Shown piece by piece: positions 1 to 7,145 of a stretch of DNA of 28,469 nucleotides. The notes beneath the pieces were generated by a model. It was given only the letters and a program-made list of their open reading frames with translations, did no database searches and was not told the DNA's origin. A program made the translations under genes and the position numbers. The stretch is from positions 1 to 28,469 of the forward strand of contig JAOASV010000250.1 in NCBI GenBank assembly GCA_030158535.1, written 5' to 3'. Every line of letters starts with the position of its first letter. The stretch's first letter is position 1. Source of the stretch: Sediminibacterium sp. (GTDB taxonomy: Bacteria > Bacteroidota > Bacteroidia > Chitinophagales > Chitinophagaceae).

Positions 1-1065
1 ATGCTTGCCGAAGAAAACCACAAAAAATTCCCTGCCTTTACCGGTGATGATTTACTCTATGGCGCACTCCAAGGTATTGTGGGCACGGTGCCCAAAGGCT
101 ATCAGTGGCTAACCAATTTACTAGGCATGCGCGGCTCACAAAAACAAGGCATGGCGCTTGTTGCAAATTTTGCAAACGGTACCGATGTGTGGGCCAAATT
201 ATTTAGTCCCGAATCACATTTTATATACCCCTACCTGCTTTTTCATTTGCAAAATGAAAAAGATGCAGCGCTGGCTTTTATCAAAGACAAAAAGCTGGAC
301 CTCGTTAACAATCATTTACACGCCTGGACTGCTGCCAACTTAGCGCTCAACCACAAAGCAAGTATCGAAACAAAAAACATTATTGAAAACAGAAATAAAA
401 GCGCCGATTATTTATCCCTACCCTTTTGGGATTTTGAACTGGGCTGCGCAAAACTGTATGCACTCGATTTAGACGGTGCGACGCCGCTATTGACCAAATA
501 CAGCGAGCAATTTAAAGGCAATTTTTACATTAAAGACGCGCTTCAAAAACTGAGCTGGGCAAATTTTTTGAAGGGCGATATGCGCGCCGCCGAGGCGGCG
601 CGCAAGCAAATTTTTTTGCGCGGCGGCACAGACACGGACGCAGACAAACAAGCATTAAAAGATGCTAAAACGGGTGTTTGGCCTAACCCCCTGCTACTTA
701 AGGCGAGGCTGCTAACCGATGGTGGTTATACCAAAGAAGCACTTGCAATTTTACAAGGCAAGCAAGCATTGTTTACAAGCCCACTCGATAAACTAGAATA
801 TGTATACCGTATTGGCCGCATTTATGAAGACATGGGTAAAGACTCAGAAGCCATTACCTACTACAAACAAACCATTCAATTAGGCGCCAATCAAACGGCA
901 TATTTTGCCGCGAGGGCTGCGCTGCAGGCAGGGCAAATACTTGAAAAGCGCGGTCAAAAACTAGAAGCCATCTCTTTTTACGAGCAGTGCTTATCTATGG
1001 AAGAACATAGCTACAAAAACTCGTTGGACCAACGCGCCAAAGCGGGTATTGCGCGCTGCAAATAG
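1..1065 (+). CDS. TPR-repeat protein (5' end probably outside window)
   Basis: This is the C-terminal 354 residues of a helical-repeat protein. TPR-like units are visible near residues 235-350, for example the stretch around YRIGRIYEDMGKDSEAITYY and the following AARAALQAGQILEKRG. The overall pattern (an alpha-helical solenoid with a GDDLLYGALQG segment near the start) resembles the TTC39/Iml2-like (DUF3808) group found in Bacteroidota, but I cannot prove that. The first codon in the window happens to be ATG. No upstream sequence, signal peptide or ribosome site can be seen, so the gene probably begins before the window. It ends 33 bases before the recN start on the same strand and may be cotranscribed with it. 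The function is unknown; TPR proteins usually act as protein-binding scaffolds. The region around 581-627 is unusually GC-rich and contains a perfect palindrome. Confidence 0.8.
   Translation: MLAEENHKKFPAFTGDDLLYGALQGIVGTVPKGYQWLTNLLGMRGSQKQGMALVANFANGTDVWAKLFSPESHFIYPYLLFHLQNEKDAALAFIKDKKLDLVNNHLHAWTAANLALNHKASIETKNIIENRNKSADYLSLPFWDFELGCAKLYALDLDGATPLLTKYSEQFKGNFYIKDALQKLSWANFLKGDMRAAEAARKQIFLRGGTDTDADKQALKDAKTGVWPNPLLLKARLLTDGGYTKEALAILQGKQALFTSPLDKLEYVYRIGRIYEDMGKDSEAITYYKQTIQLGANQTAYFAARAALQAGQILEKRGQKLEAISFYEQCLSMEEHSYKNSLDQRAKAGIARCK
581..617 (+). other. GC-rich palindrome followed by T7, terminator-like, inside a CDS
   Basis: Positions 581-604 form a perfect 24-base palindrome (left arm TGCGCGCCGCC, right arm GGCGGCGCGCA). 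This allows a 10-bp almost pure G/C stem with a 4-base loop. Six bases later comes a run of seven T (611-617). This is the layout of an intrinsic terminator on the + strand, although the T-run sits further from the stem than is typical. It encodes an Ala/Arg-rich helix of the TPR protein (around residues 194-206), so the symmetry may be a by-product of Ala/Arg codons. Function is inferred only. Confidence 0.4.
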
Positions 1066-1098
1066 TTTGTTTTACCTAAATTGCAGCAGATTAGAACT

Positions 1099-2763
1099 AT
1101 GCTAACAAAGCTCCACATAAAAAACTATGCGATCATTGATGAAATCGAAATTGATTTCTCTGATAAACTTAATATTATTACCGGCGAAACAGGTGCTGGT
1201 AAAAGTATTTTGATGGGTGCACTCAGTTTAATTTTAGGAGAGCGCGCCGATAGCAGCAGCCTTGTTAGCAAAGAAAAAAAATGTTTTATAGAAGGTTATT
1301 TTTCTATCACAAATAACAAAGCGGTTACCACTTATTTACAATCACTAGAAGAAGACATGGACATTGACCATTCGGAACTAGTGCTGCGTAGAGAAATTGC
1401 TCCAAACGGTAAATCAAGGGCGTTTATTAATGACACGCCTGCAAGTTTACAAACACTGCGTGGCGTGGCGTCGTTACTAGTAGATCTGCACCAACAATTT
1501 GATACACTCGAATTAGGTAGTACCGATTTTCAGCGTACCGTTATTGATGCACTTGCTGGAAACGAAAATTTATTACAATCTTTTACAAATAGTTACCAGG
1601 CTTATTTATCGGCACAAAAAAAATTAGCTGCGCTGCTTGCAAAAAAAGAAGCCTTCACCAAAGAAGCCGATTACAACCAGTTTTTATTAGATGAATTTGA
1701 AGAGTTACAACTTCAAGCGAATGAACTGGAACTCATGGAACAGGAGCTTGTGCTTTTAAACAATGCCGAAGGCATTAAAACAGCGCTTGCTGGAACCAGT
1801 CATGCCCTCGCCTACGCCGAAACACCGGTTGTAAGTGTGGTGAAGCAAATGCTACAACAGCTACAACCCTTTACCAGTGTGCATGAGGGCGTTTCGGAAC
1901 TCATTAACCGTTTACAAGTTACCCATATAGAACTTCAGGACATTGCATCGGAACTTTCGCGTTTAGAAAATACCATTTCTACCAACGAAGAACGTTTACA
2001 TACCATTAACGAGCGTATGGCTGCTGGTTTTAAATTATTAAAAAAACATAGCGTTACTACTACACAGGAACTCTTAGACATTTGGGCGTCATTATCCGAA
2101 AAATTATTAGCGGTTCAAAATATTGATGACGCTATTGCTGCGCATACCAAACAGGAAAAAGAAACACTTACTGCTGCCACCGAAATTGCGGCAAAAATTT
2201 CTGCTGCACGAAAAGCGCAGGCCGCTCCTTTACAAAAATCTGTGAACGCTTTACTTGCACAAGTGGGCATGCCTAATGCAAGCATACAAGTAAGTATTAC
2301 GAATACGAATCTTAACGCTTTTGGTACAGATCAAATCGAATTTTTATTTGACGCCAATAAAAGTGGTAAATACGAGTCTATTAAAAAAGTGGCGAGTGGT
2401 GGTGAATTGAGTAGGCTTATGCTTTGCATCAAATCGCTGGTGGCAACATCGGTTAATTTACCTACGCTTATTTTTGATGAAATTGACACGGGTATTTCTG
2501 GTGAAGCTGCAAAACAAGTGGGCATTATTATGCAGGGTTTAGCGGCTAGTCGTCAAATTATTTGCATCACACACCAGCCTCAAATTGCAGGAAAAGCAAA
2601 CGCACACTACTTTGTATACAAGCAAAGTAAAGAAAGCGGTATTGCAACACATATTAAGCGCCTCAGCAAAGAGGAGCGCATTAACGCTATTGCTCAAATG
2701 CTCAGTGGCGAACAGCCTACACCAGCCGCTATGGCTACTGCCACAGAAATGGTGGAAGAATAA
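1099..2763 (+). CDS. recN: DNA repair protein RecN
   Basis: RecN is an SMC-like ATPase that acts at DNA double-strand breaks in recombinational repair. The 554-residue length is normal for the family. The protein opens with the typical MLTKLHIKNYAIIDEIEI. The Walker A GETGAGKS is at about residues 29-36, a long heptad-like coiled-coil region fills the middle (about 155-370), the ABC signature SGGELSR is near 433, Walker B TLIFDEIDTG near 456, and the His switch region ITHQPQIAGK follows. The reading frame is also open from a TTG at 1081. I prefer the ATG at 1099 because family members begin exactly with this MLxxLxIxNYA pattern. It lies between the TPR gene and fabI on the same strand. No LexA-type box or clear promoter is visible. 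Confidence 0.97.
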   Translation: MLTKLHIKNYAIIDEIEIDFSDKLNIITGETGAGKSILMGALSLILGERADSSSLVSKEKKCFIEGYFSITNNKAVTTYLQSLEEDMDIDHSELVLRREIAPNGKSRAFINDTPASLQTLRGVASLLVDLHQQFDTLELGSTDFQRTVIDALAGNENLLQSFTNSYQAYLSAQKKLAALLAKKEAFTKEADYNQFLLDEFEELQLQANELELMEQELVLLNNAEGIKTALAGTSHALAYAETPVVSVVKQMLQQLQPFTSVHEGVSELINRLQVTHIELQDIASELSRLENTISTNEERLHTINERMAAGFKLLKKHSVTTTQELLDIWASLSEKLLAVQNIDDAIAAHTKQEKETLTAATEIAAKISAARKAQAAPLQKSVNALLAQVGMPNASIQVSITNTNLNAFGTDQIEFLFDANKSGKYESIKKVASGGELSRLMLCIKSLVATSVNLPTLIFDEIDTGISGEAAKQVGIIMQGLAASRQIICITHQPQIAGKANAHYFVYKQSKESGIATHIKRLSKEERINAIAQMLSGEQPTPAAMATATEMVEE

Positions 2764-2813
2764 GGGTCATTTAATCTATTTTATTTACTTTTACGATACG
2801 TAAACAACAAACT

Positions 2814-3632
2814 ATGGCTTACAACTTATTAAAAGGGAAAAGAGGTATTATCACTGGCGCATTAGACGCTAATTCTATAGCTTGGAAAGTGGCTGAAAAA
2901 GCACACGAAGAAGGCGCAACATTTGTATTAACCAACGCACCTATTGCTATGCGCATGGGTGAGATCAATAAATTAGCAGAGGCTACTAATTCAAAAATTA
3001 TCCCTGCCGATGCTACTAGCATCGAAGATTTAACAAAATTATTTACAGAATCTCAAGAAGTACTCGGTGGTAAAATTGATTTTGTACTGCACTCAATTGG
3101 CATGAGCGTGAACATCAGAAAAAATGTTCCGTACACCGAGTCTAACTACGATTATTTTATGAAAGGCATCGACGTTTCTGCTATGTCATTTCACAAAATG
3201 TTATCGGTAGCAAAAAAATTAGATGCGATTAATGAGTGGGGCAGCGTTGTTGCACTTTCTTATATGGCAGCACAAAGAACCTTCCCTTTTTATACTGACA
3301 TGGCTGACATTAAAGCAATGCTTGAATCTATCGCGCGTAGTTTTGGTTACCATTATGGTCTAGAAAAAAAGGTACGTATCAATACCGTTTCTCAGTCGGC
3401 AACTAAAACCACTGCAGGTACTGGTATCAAAGGCTTTGGCGATTTCTACGATTACTCAAACGCCATTGCACCATTAGGTAATGCAACTGCCGAGGATTGT
3501 GCTAATTACTGTGTTACTTTATTTTCCGATCTTACACGTATGGTTACTATGCAAAACCTATTCCATGATGGAGGTTTTTCTATGACAGGCGTAAGCAATG
3601 AAGTAATGCAAAAATTAGGCATCCAAGAATAA
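2814..3632 (+). CDS. fabI: Enoyl-[acyl-carrier-protein] reductase (NADH), FabI type
   Basis: FabI catalyses the last step of each fatty acid elongation cycle, reducing trans-2-enoyl-ACP with NAD(P)H in the cytoplasm. The 272-residue protein is a divergent SDR. The nucleotide-binding start GKRGIITGALDANSIAW has the FabI-specific spacing in place of the classical TGxxxGxG. The catalytic set is intact: Tyr150, Tyr160 and Lys167 lie in SYMAAQRTFPFYTDMADIK and match the spacing of E. coli Tyr146/Tyr156/Lys163 (Y-X6-K). The LHSIGMS segment near 92-98 also fits. The gene starts 50 bases after recN and probably has its own promoter, but I see only a weak candidate (TACTTTTA, one mismatch to TAnnTTTG). 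This type is the usual target of triclosan-like inhibitors, a family-level statement. Confidence 0.96.
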   Translation: MAYNLLKGKRGIITGALDANSIAWKVAEKAHEEGATFVLTNAPIAMRMGEINKLAEATNSKIIPADATSIEDLTKLFTESQEVLGGKIDFVLHSIGMSVNIRKNVPYTESNYDYFMKGIDVSAMSFHKMLSVAKKLDAINEWGSVVALSYMAAQRTFPFYTDMADIKAMLESIARSFGYHYGLEKKVRINTVSQSATKTTAGTGIKGFGDFYDYSNAIAPLGNATAEDCANYCVTLFSDLTRMVTMQNLFHDGGFSMTGVSNEVMQKLGIQE

Positions 3633-3684
3633 TCGCAAAGACAATTCTAACGCACAAGTCTAAAAGACAACTCATACAAATCTT

Positions 3685-3939
3685 ATGAACGAAATTATCG
3701 GTTATATCGGGGCCTTTTTAAGTGCCATTACTTTTATGCCACAGGTATGGCAGGCATATAAAACAAAGAGTGTAGGCGATTTAAGTATTTATATGATACT
3801 CATTGTAGTACTTAGTACCATTATATGGCTCTATTACGGCATTAGCACAGGCAGCGGACCGGTTATAGCCGCTAACGCTATTGTAATGCTATTGTCACTA
3901 ATTCTGCTTTATTTTAAACTTACGTTTAAGAAAAGCTAG
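3685..3939 (+). CDS. SemiSWEET-family (PQ-loop/MtN3) small membrane transporter
   Basis: This 84-residue protein has three predicted membrane helices at about residues 4-22, 35-53 and 59-78, the single triple-helix bundle of bacterial SemiSWEETs, which dimerise to form a sugar channel/transporter. The diagnostic Pro-Gln motif is at residues 19-20 in FMPQVWQAYKTKSVGDLS, followed by SIYMILIVVLSTIIWLYYG, which has the conserved Trp-Leu-Tyr-Tyr-Gly turn. Characterised members move mono- or disaccharides down a gradient; the substrate here is unknown. It starts 52 bases after fabI. Its stop codon is one base from the stop of the convergent YhcH-family gene. Confidence 0.93.
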   Translation: MNEIIGYIGAFLSAITFMPQVWQAYKTKSVGDLSIYMILIVVLSTIIWLYYGISTGSGPVIAANAIVMLLSLILLYFKLTFKKS

Positions 3940-3940
3940 C

Positions 3941-4396
3941 TTAGTCTACTTTAACTTTTAAGATTAGTTTTCTGATTTTTCCTTCACCTATCATGGGTGC
4001 GTGTACGTCGTCTGGAAAATATATTCCAAACTGACCAGCGTGTAGTTTAAAGAAATGATCGGGAGCGTCTTCAAAAAATAAGACGTCGCTTTTTGCATCG
4101 TATTCACCCCTGGGTTCTAGGCAGGTACTACGTGATTTCCAACCCACAGTTTCAATACCACTAAAACAAACTTGAATGTCAATGTATGTGTTGTGACATT
4201 CAAAACTTGCACAAGATTCTAAAATAGAAACGCCGGGCCCATCTGCAATAATGGCAATAATATTTTTACCATCCACTTCGTACTTGCCTTCCGGCATGTT
4301 ATCGAAATTGGTATCTAATATATAAGCAAAGGCCACCTCAAATCTGGGGTGGACCTTTACATATTTATTTAGTTGCGTAAGCTCATCAAGTATCAT
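3941..4396 (-). CDS. YhcH/YjgK/YiaL family (DUF386) protein
   Basis: This 151-residue cytoplasmic protein belongs to the cupin-like YhcH/YiaL/EbgC family. It shows the family hallmarks: a central block with ECHNTYIDIQVCFSGIETVGW (His/Tyr followed by the IDIQ strand) and a C-terminal FGIYFPDDVHAP block, which carry the usual metal/ligand-binding residues. Relatives occur with sialic-acid, rhamnose or beta-galactoside genes and are thought to bind or convert sugars, possibly as an anomerase or isomerase accessory; the reaction is not settled. It lies 10 bases downstream of the DUF2795 gene on the same strand and probably shares its promoter. It faces the SemiSWEET gene tail to tail, so both neighbours could deal with sugars, but they are not cotranscribed. 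Confidence 0.93.
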   Translation of the reverse strand: MILDELTQLNKYVKVHPRFEVAFAYILDTNFDNMPEGKYEVDGKNIIAIIADGPGVSILESCASFECHNTYIDIQVCFSGIETVGWKSRSTCLEPRGEYDAKSDVLFFEDAPDHFFKLHAGQFGIYFPDDVHAPMIGEGKIRKLILKVKVD

Positions 4397-4406
4397 GGGC
4401 TACGTT

Positions 4407-4628
4407 CTAGTATTCGTCTTCGTTAAACATAAAGTCGTCCTGACTAGGATAGTCTGGCCAAATGTCTTCGATACTTTCGAATACATCACCTTCTTCTTCT
4501 AGTTCTTGAAGGTTTTCAACTACTTCAATCGGCGCACCGCTACGGATAGAATAATCGATCAATTCGTCCTTAGTAGCAGGCCAAGGAGCCTCTTCTAAAT
4601 AACTGGCTAATTCTAAAGTCCAAAACAT
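4407..4628 (-). CDS. DUF2795 domain protein, small and acidic
   Basis: This 73-residue soluble protein matches the DUF2795 pattern through most of its length: LASYLEEAPWPATKDELIDY, then SGAPIEVVENLQELEEEGDVF, followed by a Tyr/Asp/Glu-rich tail (DIWPDYPSQDDFMFNEDEY). It is strongly acidic, with no signal peptide or membrane segment. Similar short proteins are widespread in Bacteroidota, where no function is established. A close match to the Bacteroidota promoter consensus lies just upstream (4651-4681), giving a leader of only about 15 bases. It is the first gene of a likely two-gene unit with the YhcH-family gene. Confidence 0.88.
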   Translation of the reverse strand: MFWTLELASYLEEAPWPATKDELIDYSIRSGAPIEVVENLQELEEEGDVFESIEDIWPDYPSQDDFMFNEDEY

Positions 4629-4650
4629 AATGCAGTGTTTAATATTTTTG

Positions 4651-4681
4651 CAAATGTAGCCGTATCTATCAAATTACCAAA
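4651..4681 (-). promoter_or_regulatory. Bacteroidota-type promoter for the DUF2795 gene
   Basis: Read on the - strand, this stretch has TTTG (4681-4678), exactly 19 bases, then TACATTTG (4658-4651). This matches the Bacteroidota primary sigma factor consensus TTTG-N19-TAnnTTTG. The -7 element ends 22 bases before the ATG at 4628. It is the best promoter match I found in the window. Confidence 0.75.
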
Positions 4682-4744
4682 TTGGAGTTGCCCACCAGCT
4701 GTAAACAAATTATTAATATTCGCTAAATTTAACCCGTACTAATG

Positions 4745-4752
4745 TAGGTTTG
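4745..4752 (+). promoter_or_regulatory. Candidate -7 element (TAGGTTTG) for the LolD-like gene
   Basis: TAGGTTTG fits the TAnnTTTG element and lies 44 bases before the ATG at 4797. No TTTG is found at the expected distance upstream, only TTTA and TTCG at poorer spacing. This is a partial match. The 168-base divergent region between the DUF2795 gene and this gene holds nothing else I can recognise. Confidence 0.35.
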
Positions 4753-4796
4753 TTGGAGCAATAAGGCCTTCAATCCTGTATAACACACTCATATCC

Positions 4797-5456
4797 ATGC
4801 TAAAAGCAACTAATATTACCCGCAATTACAACGACCTTCAGGTGCTAAAAGGCGTAGATATTATTGTAAATAAGGGGGAAATCGTAAGTATTGTTGGCTC
4901 ATCTGGGGCAGGAAAAAGCACTTTACTCCATATTTTGGGCAGTTTAGACAAAGCCAATTCGGGTGAAATTTGGATCAATAACCAGCGTATCGATACTTTA
5001 AAAGAAAAGGAACTGGCAAAATTTAGAAACCAACATATTGGTTTTGTGTTTCAATTTCATCATTTATTACCGGAGTTTACAGCACTTGAAAATGTATGTA
5101 TTCCAGGATGGATTGCGGGCACCAACAAAAAAGAATTAGAAGATAAAGCACTTGAACTTTTAAAAATATTAGGACTACAAGATAGAGCTTCGCATAAACC
5201 ATCGGAGCTATCGGGTGGAGAACAACAAAGAGTTGCAGTAGCAAGAGCACTCATTAACAATCCGGATATTGTTTTTGCAGACGAGCCTACTGGAAATTTA
5301 GATAGTAAACATGCACAGGAGTTACACGAACTGTTTTTGCATTTACAAAAAACAATGAGTCAAACATTTTTAATTGTAACGCACAATGAAGCGCTCGCAA
5401 AAATGAGTGACCGTGTCGTTCACATGAAAGACGGACATATTGTAGAACCTCAATAA
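4797..5456 (+). CDS. lolD: ABC transporter ATP-binding protein, LolD-like
   Basis: This 219-residue ABC ATPase has Walker A GSSGAGKST (34-42), signature LSGGEQQRVAVARAL (138-152), Walker B IVFADEPTGNLDS (158-170) and switch His in VTHNEALA. The Q-loop region FQFHHLLPEFTALENV is nearly identical to that of E. coli LolD, which powers release of lipoproteins from the inner membrane to LolA. That makes LolD the best call over other MacB/FtsE-type relatives. No LolC/E permease lies next to it, so the membrane partner must be elsewhere. It is a single-gene unit, converging on the PduO gene with 13 bases between the stops. Confidence 0.85.
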   Translation: MLKATNITRNYNDLQVLKGVDIIVNKGEIVSIVGSSGAGKSTLLHILGSLDKANSGEIWINNQRIDTLKEKELAKFRNQHIGFVFQFHHLLPEFTALENVCIPGWIAGTNKKELEDKALELLKILGLQDRASHKPSELSGGEQQRVAVARALINNPDIVFADEPTGNLDSKHAQELHELFLHLQKTMSQTFLIVTHNEALAKMSDRVVHMKDGHIVEPQ

Positions 5457-5469
5457 AATTATCTAAAAC

Positions 5470-6030
5470 TTATACGCGTGGCTTCCAGGCTAGTTCTTGA
5501 GCACCATTGGTATGTGAAATAAAGCGCGCCAACGTAAATAAATAATCCGATAAACGGTTCAGGTATTTAATTACAAGTGGATCTACAAATAATTCATTTT
5601 CGATTAGGTTAACACAACCTCTTTCTGCTCGACGGCAAATACATCTTGCAACGTGCGCATGAGAAACAGCAACATCACCACCCGGAATAATAAATGATTT
5701 CATAGGCACAAGTACTTCATTCATAGCGTCAATTTCACGCTCTAATAAAGCAATGTCTTCTTCTTTTAAATCAGGGATTTTCATGAGCGGCTCTTTGTCC
5801 GGATCACATGCTAGTGAAGACCCTACCGTAAACAAACGGTCTTGCACTTCTTTTAATAAAATGCGGGTATGATCGTGCGCAAACATATCTGACACCAACC
5901 CAATATATGAGTTAAGTTCATCTACGGTTCCGTAAGTTTCAATTCTTAAATTGCTTTTGGGCACTTTAGTACCTCCTATTAATGAGGTTAAACCTAAATC
6001 TCCTGTTTTTGTGTATATCTTTTGTGCCAT
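5470..6030 (-). CDS. Cob(I)yrinic acid a,c-diamide adenosyltransferase, PduO type
   Basis: This 186-residue enzyme transfers the adenosyl group of ATP to cob(I)alamin, giving coenzyme B12. It has the N-terminal ATP-binding motif YTKTGDLGLTSL (6-17), then GTVDELNSYIG, and the C-terminal helices with CRRAERGCVNL and VIKYLNRLSDYLFTLARF, all PduO/MMAB hallmarks. The length is usual. In Bacteroidota the product commonly feeds methylmalonyl-CoA mutase or other B12 enzymes, but none is in this window. The gene lies 64 bases downstream of the MacB-like ATPase gene on the same strand, with a bulged hairpin between them. No B12 riboswitch is visible upstream, since the gap is too short. Confidence 0.95.
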   Translation of the reverse strand: MAQKIYTKTGDLGLTSLIGGTKVPKSNLRIETYGTVDELNSYIGLVSDMFAHDHTRILLKEVQDRLFTVGSSLACDPDKEPLMKIPDLKEEDIALLEREIDAMNEVLVPMKSFIIPGGDVAVSHAHVARCICRRAERGCVNLIENELFVDPLVIKYLNRLSDYLFTLARFISHTNGAQELAWKPRV

Positions 6031-6042
6031 AGCGCTATTACT

Positions 6043-6070
6043 GTCTTTGTTTCGTTAACAAACAAAAGAC
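6043..6070. other. Bulged inverted repeat upstream of the PduO gene
   Basis: GTCTTTGTTT (6043-6052) pairs with AAACAAAAGAC (6060-6070) with one unpaired A, around a 7-base loop centred on GTTAAC. On the - strand it lies between the ABC ATPase stop and the PduO start. It is not followed by a T-run on that strand, so a strong terminator is unlikely. An operator or an mRNA structure is possible. Confidence 0.3.
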
Positions 6071-6094
6071 CGAAAAGTTCAAAAAAATAAAAGA

Positions 6095-6781
6095 TTATTT
6101 AGTGGTATCTGTTTCTACTAGACCATCGCGCAAACGAACCACGCGGTGGGCATAAGCAGCAATATCTTCTTCGTGAGTTACAAGCACCACTGTATTACCT
6201 GCCGCCCTAATTTTTCCAAAAATTTCCATGACTTCTACAGAAGTTTTTGAATCGAGGTTACCAGTAGGTTCATCGGCAAGTAAAATTGCCGGATTGTTTA
6301 CAAGGGCACGGGCAATGGCCACACGCTGAATTTGACCTCCACTTAACTCATTTGATTTATGGTGGCTACGATCAGCTAAGCCTACTTTATCAAGCGCTTC
6401 GAGCGCTCTTTCGATACGTTCTTTTTTAGAGATACCGGCATAAATTAAAGGAAGGGCTACGTTTTCTGCAGCAGTTAGACGGGGTAATAAATTAAATTGT
6501 TGGAATACAAATCCGATTTCTGAATTACGCACTTCTGCCAGTTCATCGTCCAGCATTTTACTTACGTCTTTGCCATTTAAAATATAACGGCCTCCGGTTG
6601 GAGAATCCAAACAACCCAGTATGTTCATGAGGGTAGATTTACCACTACCTGACGGACCCATGAGGGCTACATATTCGTTTTTGAAAATATCGAGGGTAAT
6701 ACCTTTTAAAACGGTAATAGCCTGACTACCCATGTAGTAATTTTTTTTAATTTCCTCTAACTTGATAATTGCTTCAGACAT
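6095..6781 (-). CDS. ABC transporter ATP-binding protein, MacB/LolD-like
   Basis: This 228-residue ATPase has Walker A GPSGSGKST (42-50), Q-loop FVFQQFNLLPRLTAAENV (91-108), signature LSGGQIQRVAIARAL (146-160), Walker B ILLADEPTGNLDS (166-178) and VTHEEDIAAYA with the switch His. The FQQFNLLP and PLIYAGISKKER segments place it with MacB/YknY-type ATPases, which drive mechanotransmission pumps exporting peptides, lipids or antibiotics across the envelope with MacB/YknZ-like permeases. No permease or membrane-fusion gene is adjacent. It begins 7 bases after the gatC stop, so the two are probably cotranscribed. The substrate cannot be told from the sequence. Confidence 0.92.
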   Translation of the reverse strand: MSEAIIKLEEIKKNYYMGSQAITVLKGITLDIFKNEYVALMGPSGSGKSTLMNILGCLDSPTGGRYILNGKDVSKMLDDELAEVRNSEIGFVFQQFNLLPRLTAAENVALPLIYAGISKKERIERALEALDKVGLADRSHHKSNELSGGQIQRVAIARALVNNPAILLADEPTGNLDSKTSVEVMEIFGKIRAAGNTVVLVTHEEDIAAYAHRVVRLRDGLVETDTTK

Positions 6782-6788
6782 AGGTTGT

Positions 6789-7079
6789 TTATTTTTTTAT
6801 AACCGTTGGTACTCTAAAATATTGATCGTTGGCGTCCGGTGCATTGGAAAGCGCCTCCTCTCTGGTTATTGTTTGCTTCACTTCATCTTCACGTAACACA
6901 TTTACTGCCCCACCCATATGCAGTAATGGCTCCACACCCGTGTTGTCTACCTTGTTTAATTGCTCCACAAAAGCCACCATTTTTTGCAGGTCCTGCTGTA
7001 CCGAAGCCTTTTCCTCATCGGAAAAATAAAGCCTCGATAAATGGGCTAATTGGTCAATTAATTGGGGTGTCACTTCCAT
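6789..7079 (-). CDS. gatC: Asp-tRNA(Asn)/Glu-tRNA(Gln) amidotransferase subunit C
   Basis: GatC is the small subunit of the GatCAB enzyme, which converts mischarged Glu-tRNA(Gln) and/or Asp-tRNA(Asn) to the correct forms. It wraps around GatA and stabilises the complex. The 96-residue product starts MEVTPQLIDQLAHLSRLYFS and ends NDQYFRVPTVIKK; the first helix, the middle VEQLNKVDNTGVEPL and the final FRVPxVI block are family hallmarks. The frame is open upstream to 7157, but the family begins at the VTxxxxxxLAxLARLxF helix, so I choose the ATG at 7079. gatA and gatB are not in the window. The MacB-like ATPase follows 7 bases downstream. Confidence 0.93.
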   Translation of the reverse strand: MEVTPQLIDQLAHLSRLYFSDEEKASVQQDLQKMVAFVEQLNKVDNTGVEPLLHMGGAVNVLREDEVKQTITREEALSNAPDANDQYFRVPTVIKK

Positions 7080-7085
7080 AGAATA

Positions 7086-7093
7086 CAAAAATA
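7086..7093 (-). promoter_or_regulatory. Candidate -7 element (TATTTTTG) for gatC
   Basis: On the - strand TATTTTTG fits TAnnTTTG but ends only 6 bases before the gatC ATG, which would make the transcript almost leaderless. No TTTG occurs 19 bases further upstream. This is a weak call. Confidence 0.25.
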
Positions 7094-7145
7094 ACTGATT
7101 GAGGGGCAATTTAGGTCTAAAATGGTTAAAAGGTAAATATGCTCC

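Noticed and set aside
1081..1098. TTG start giving RecN six extra residues
   Set aside because: RecN proteins begin at the MLxxLxIxNYA motif, which starts at the ATG at 1099.
2762..2813. Promoter before fabI (TACTTTTA)
   Set aside because: One mismatch to TAnnTTTG and no TTTG at the right distance; too weak to list.
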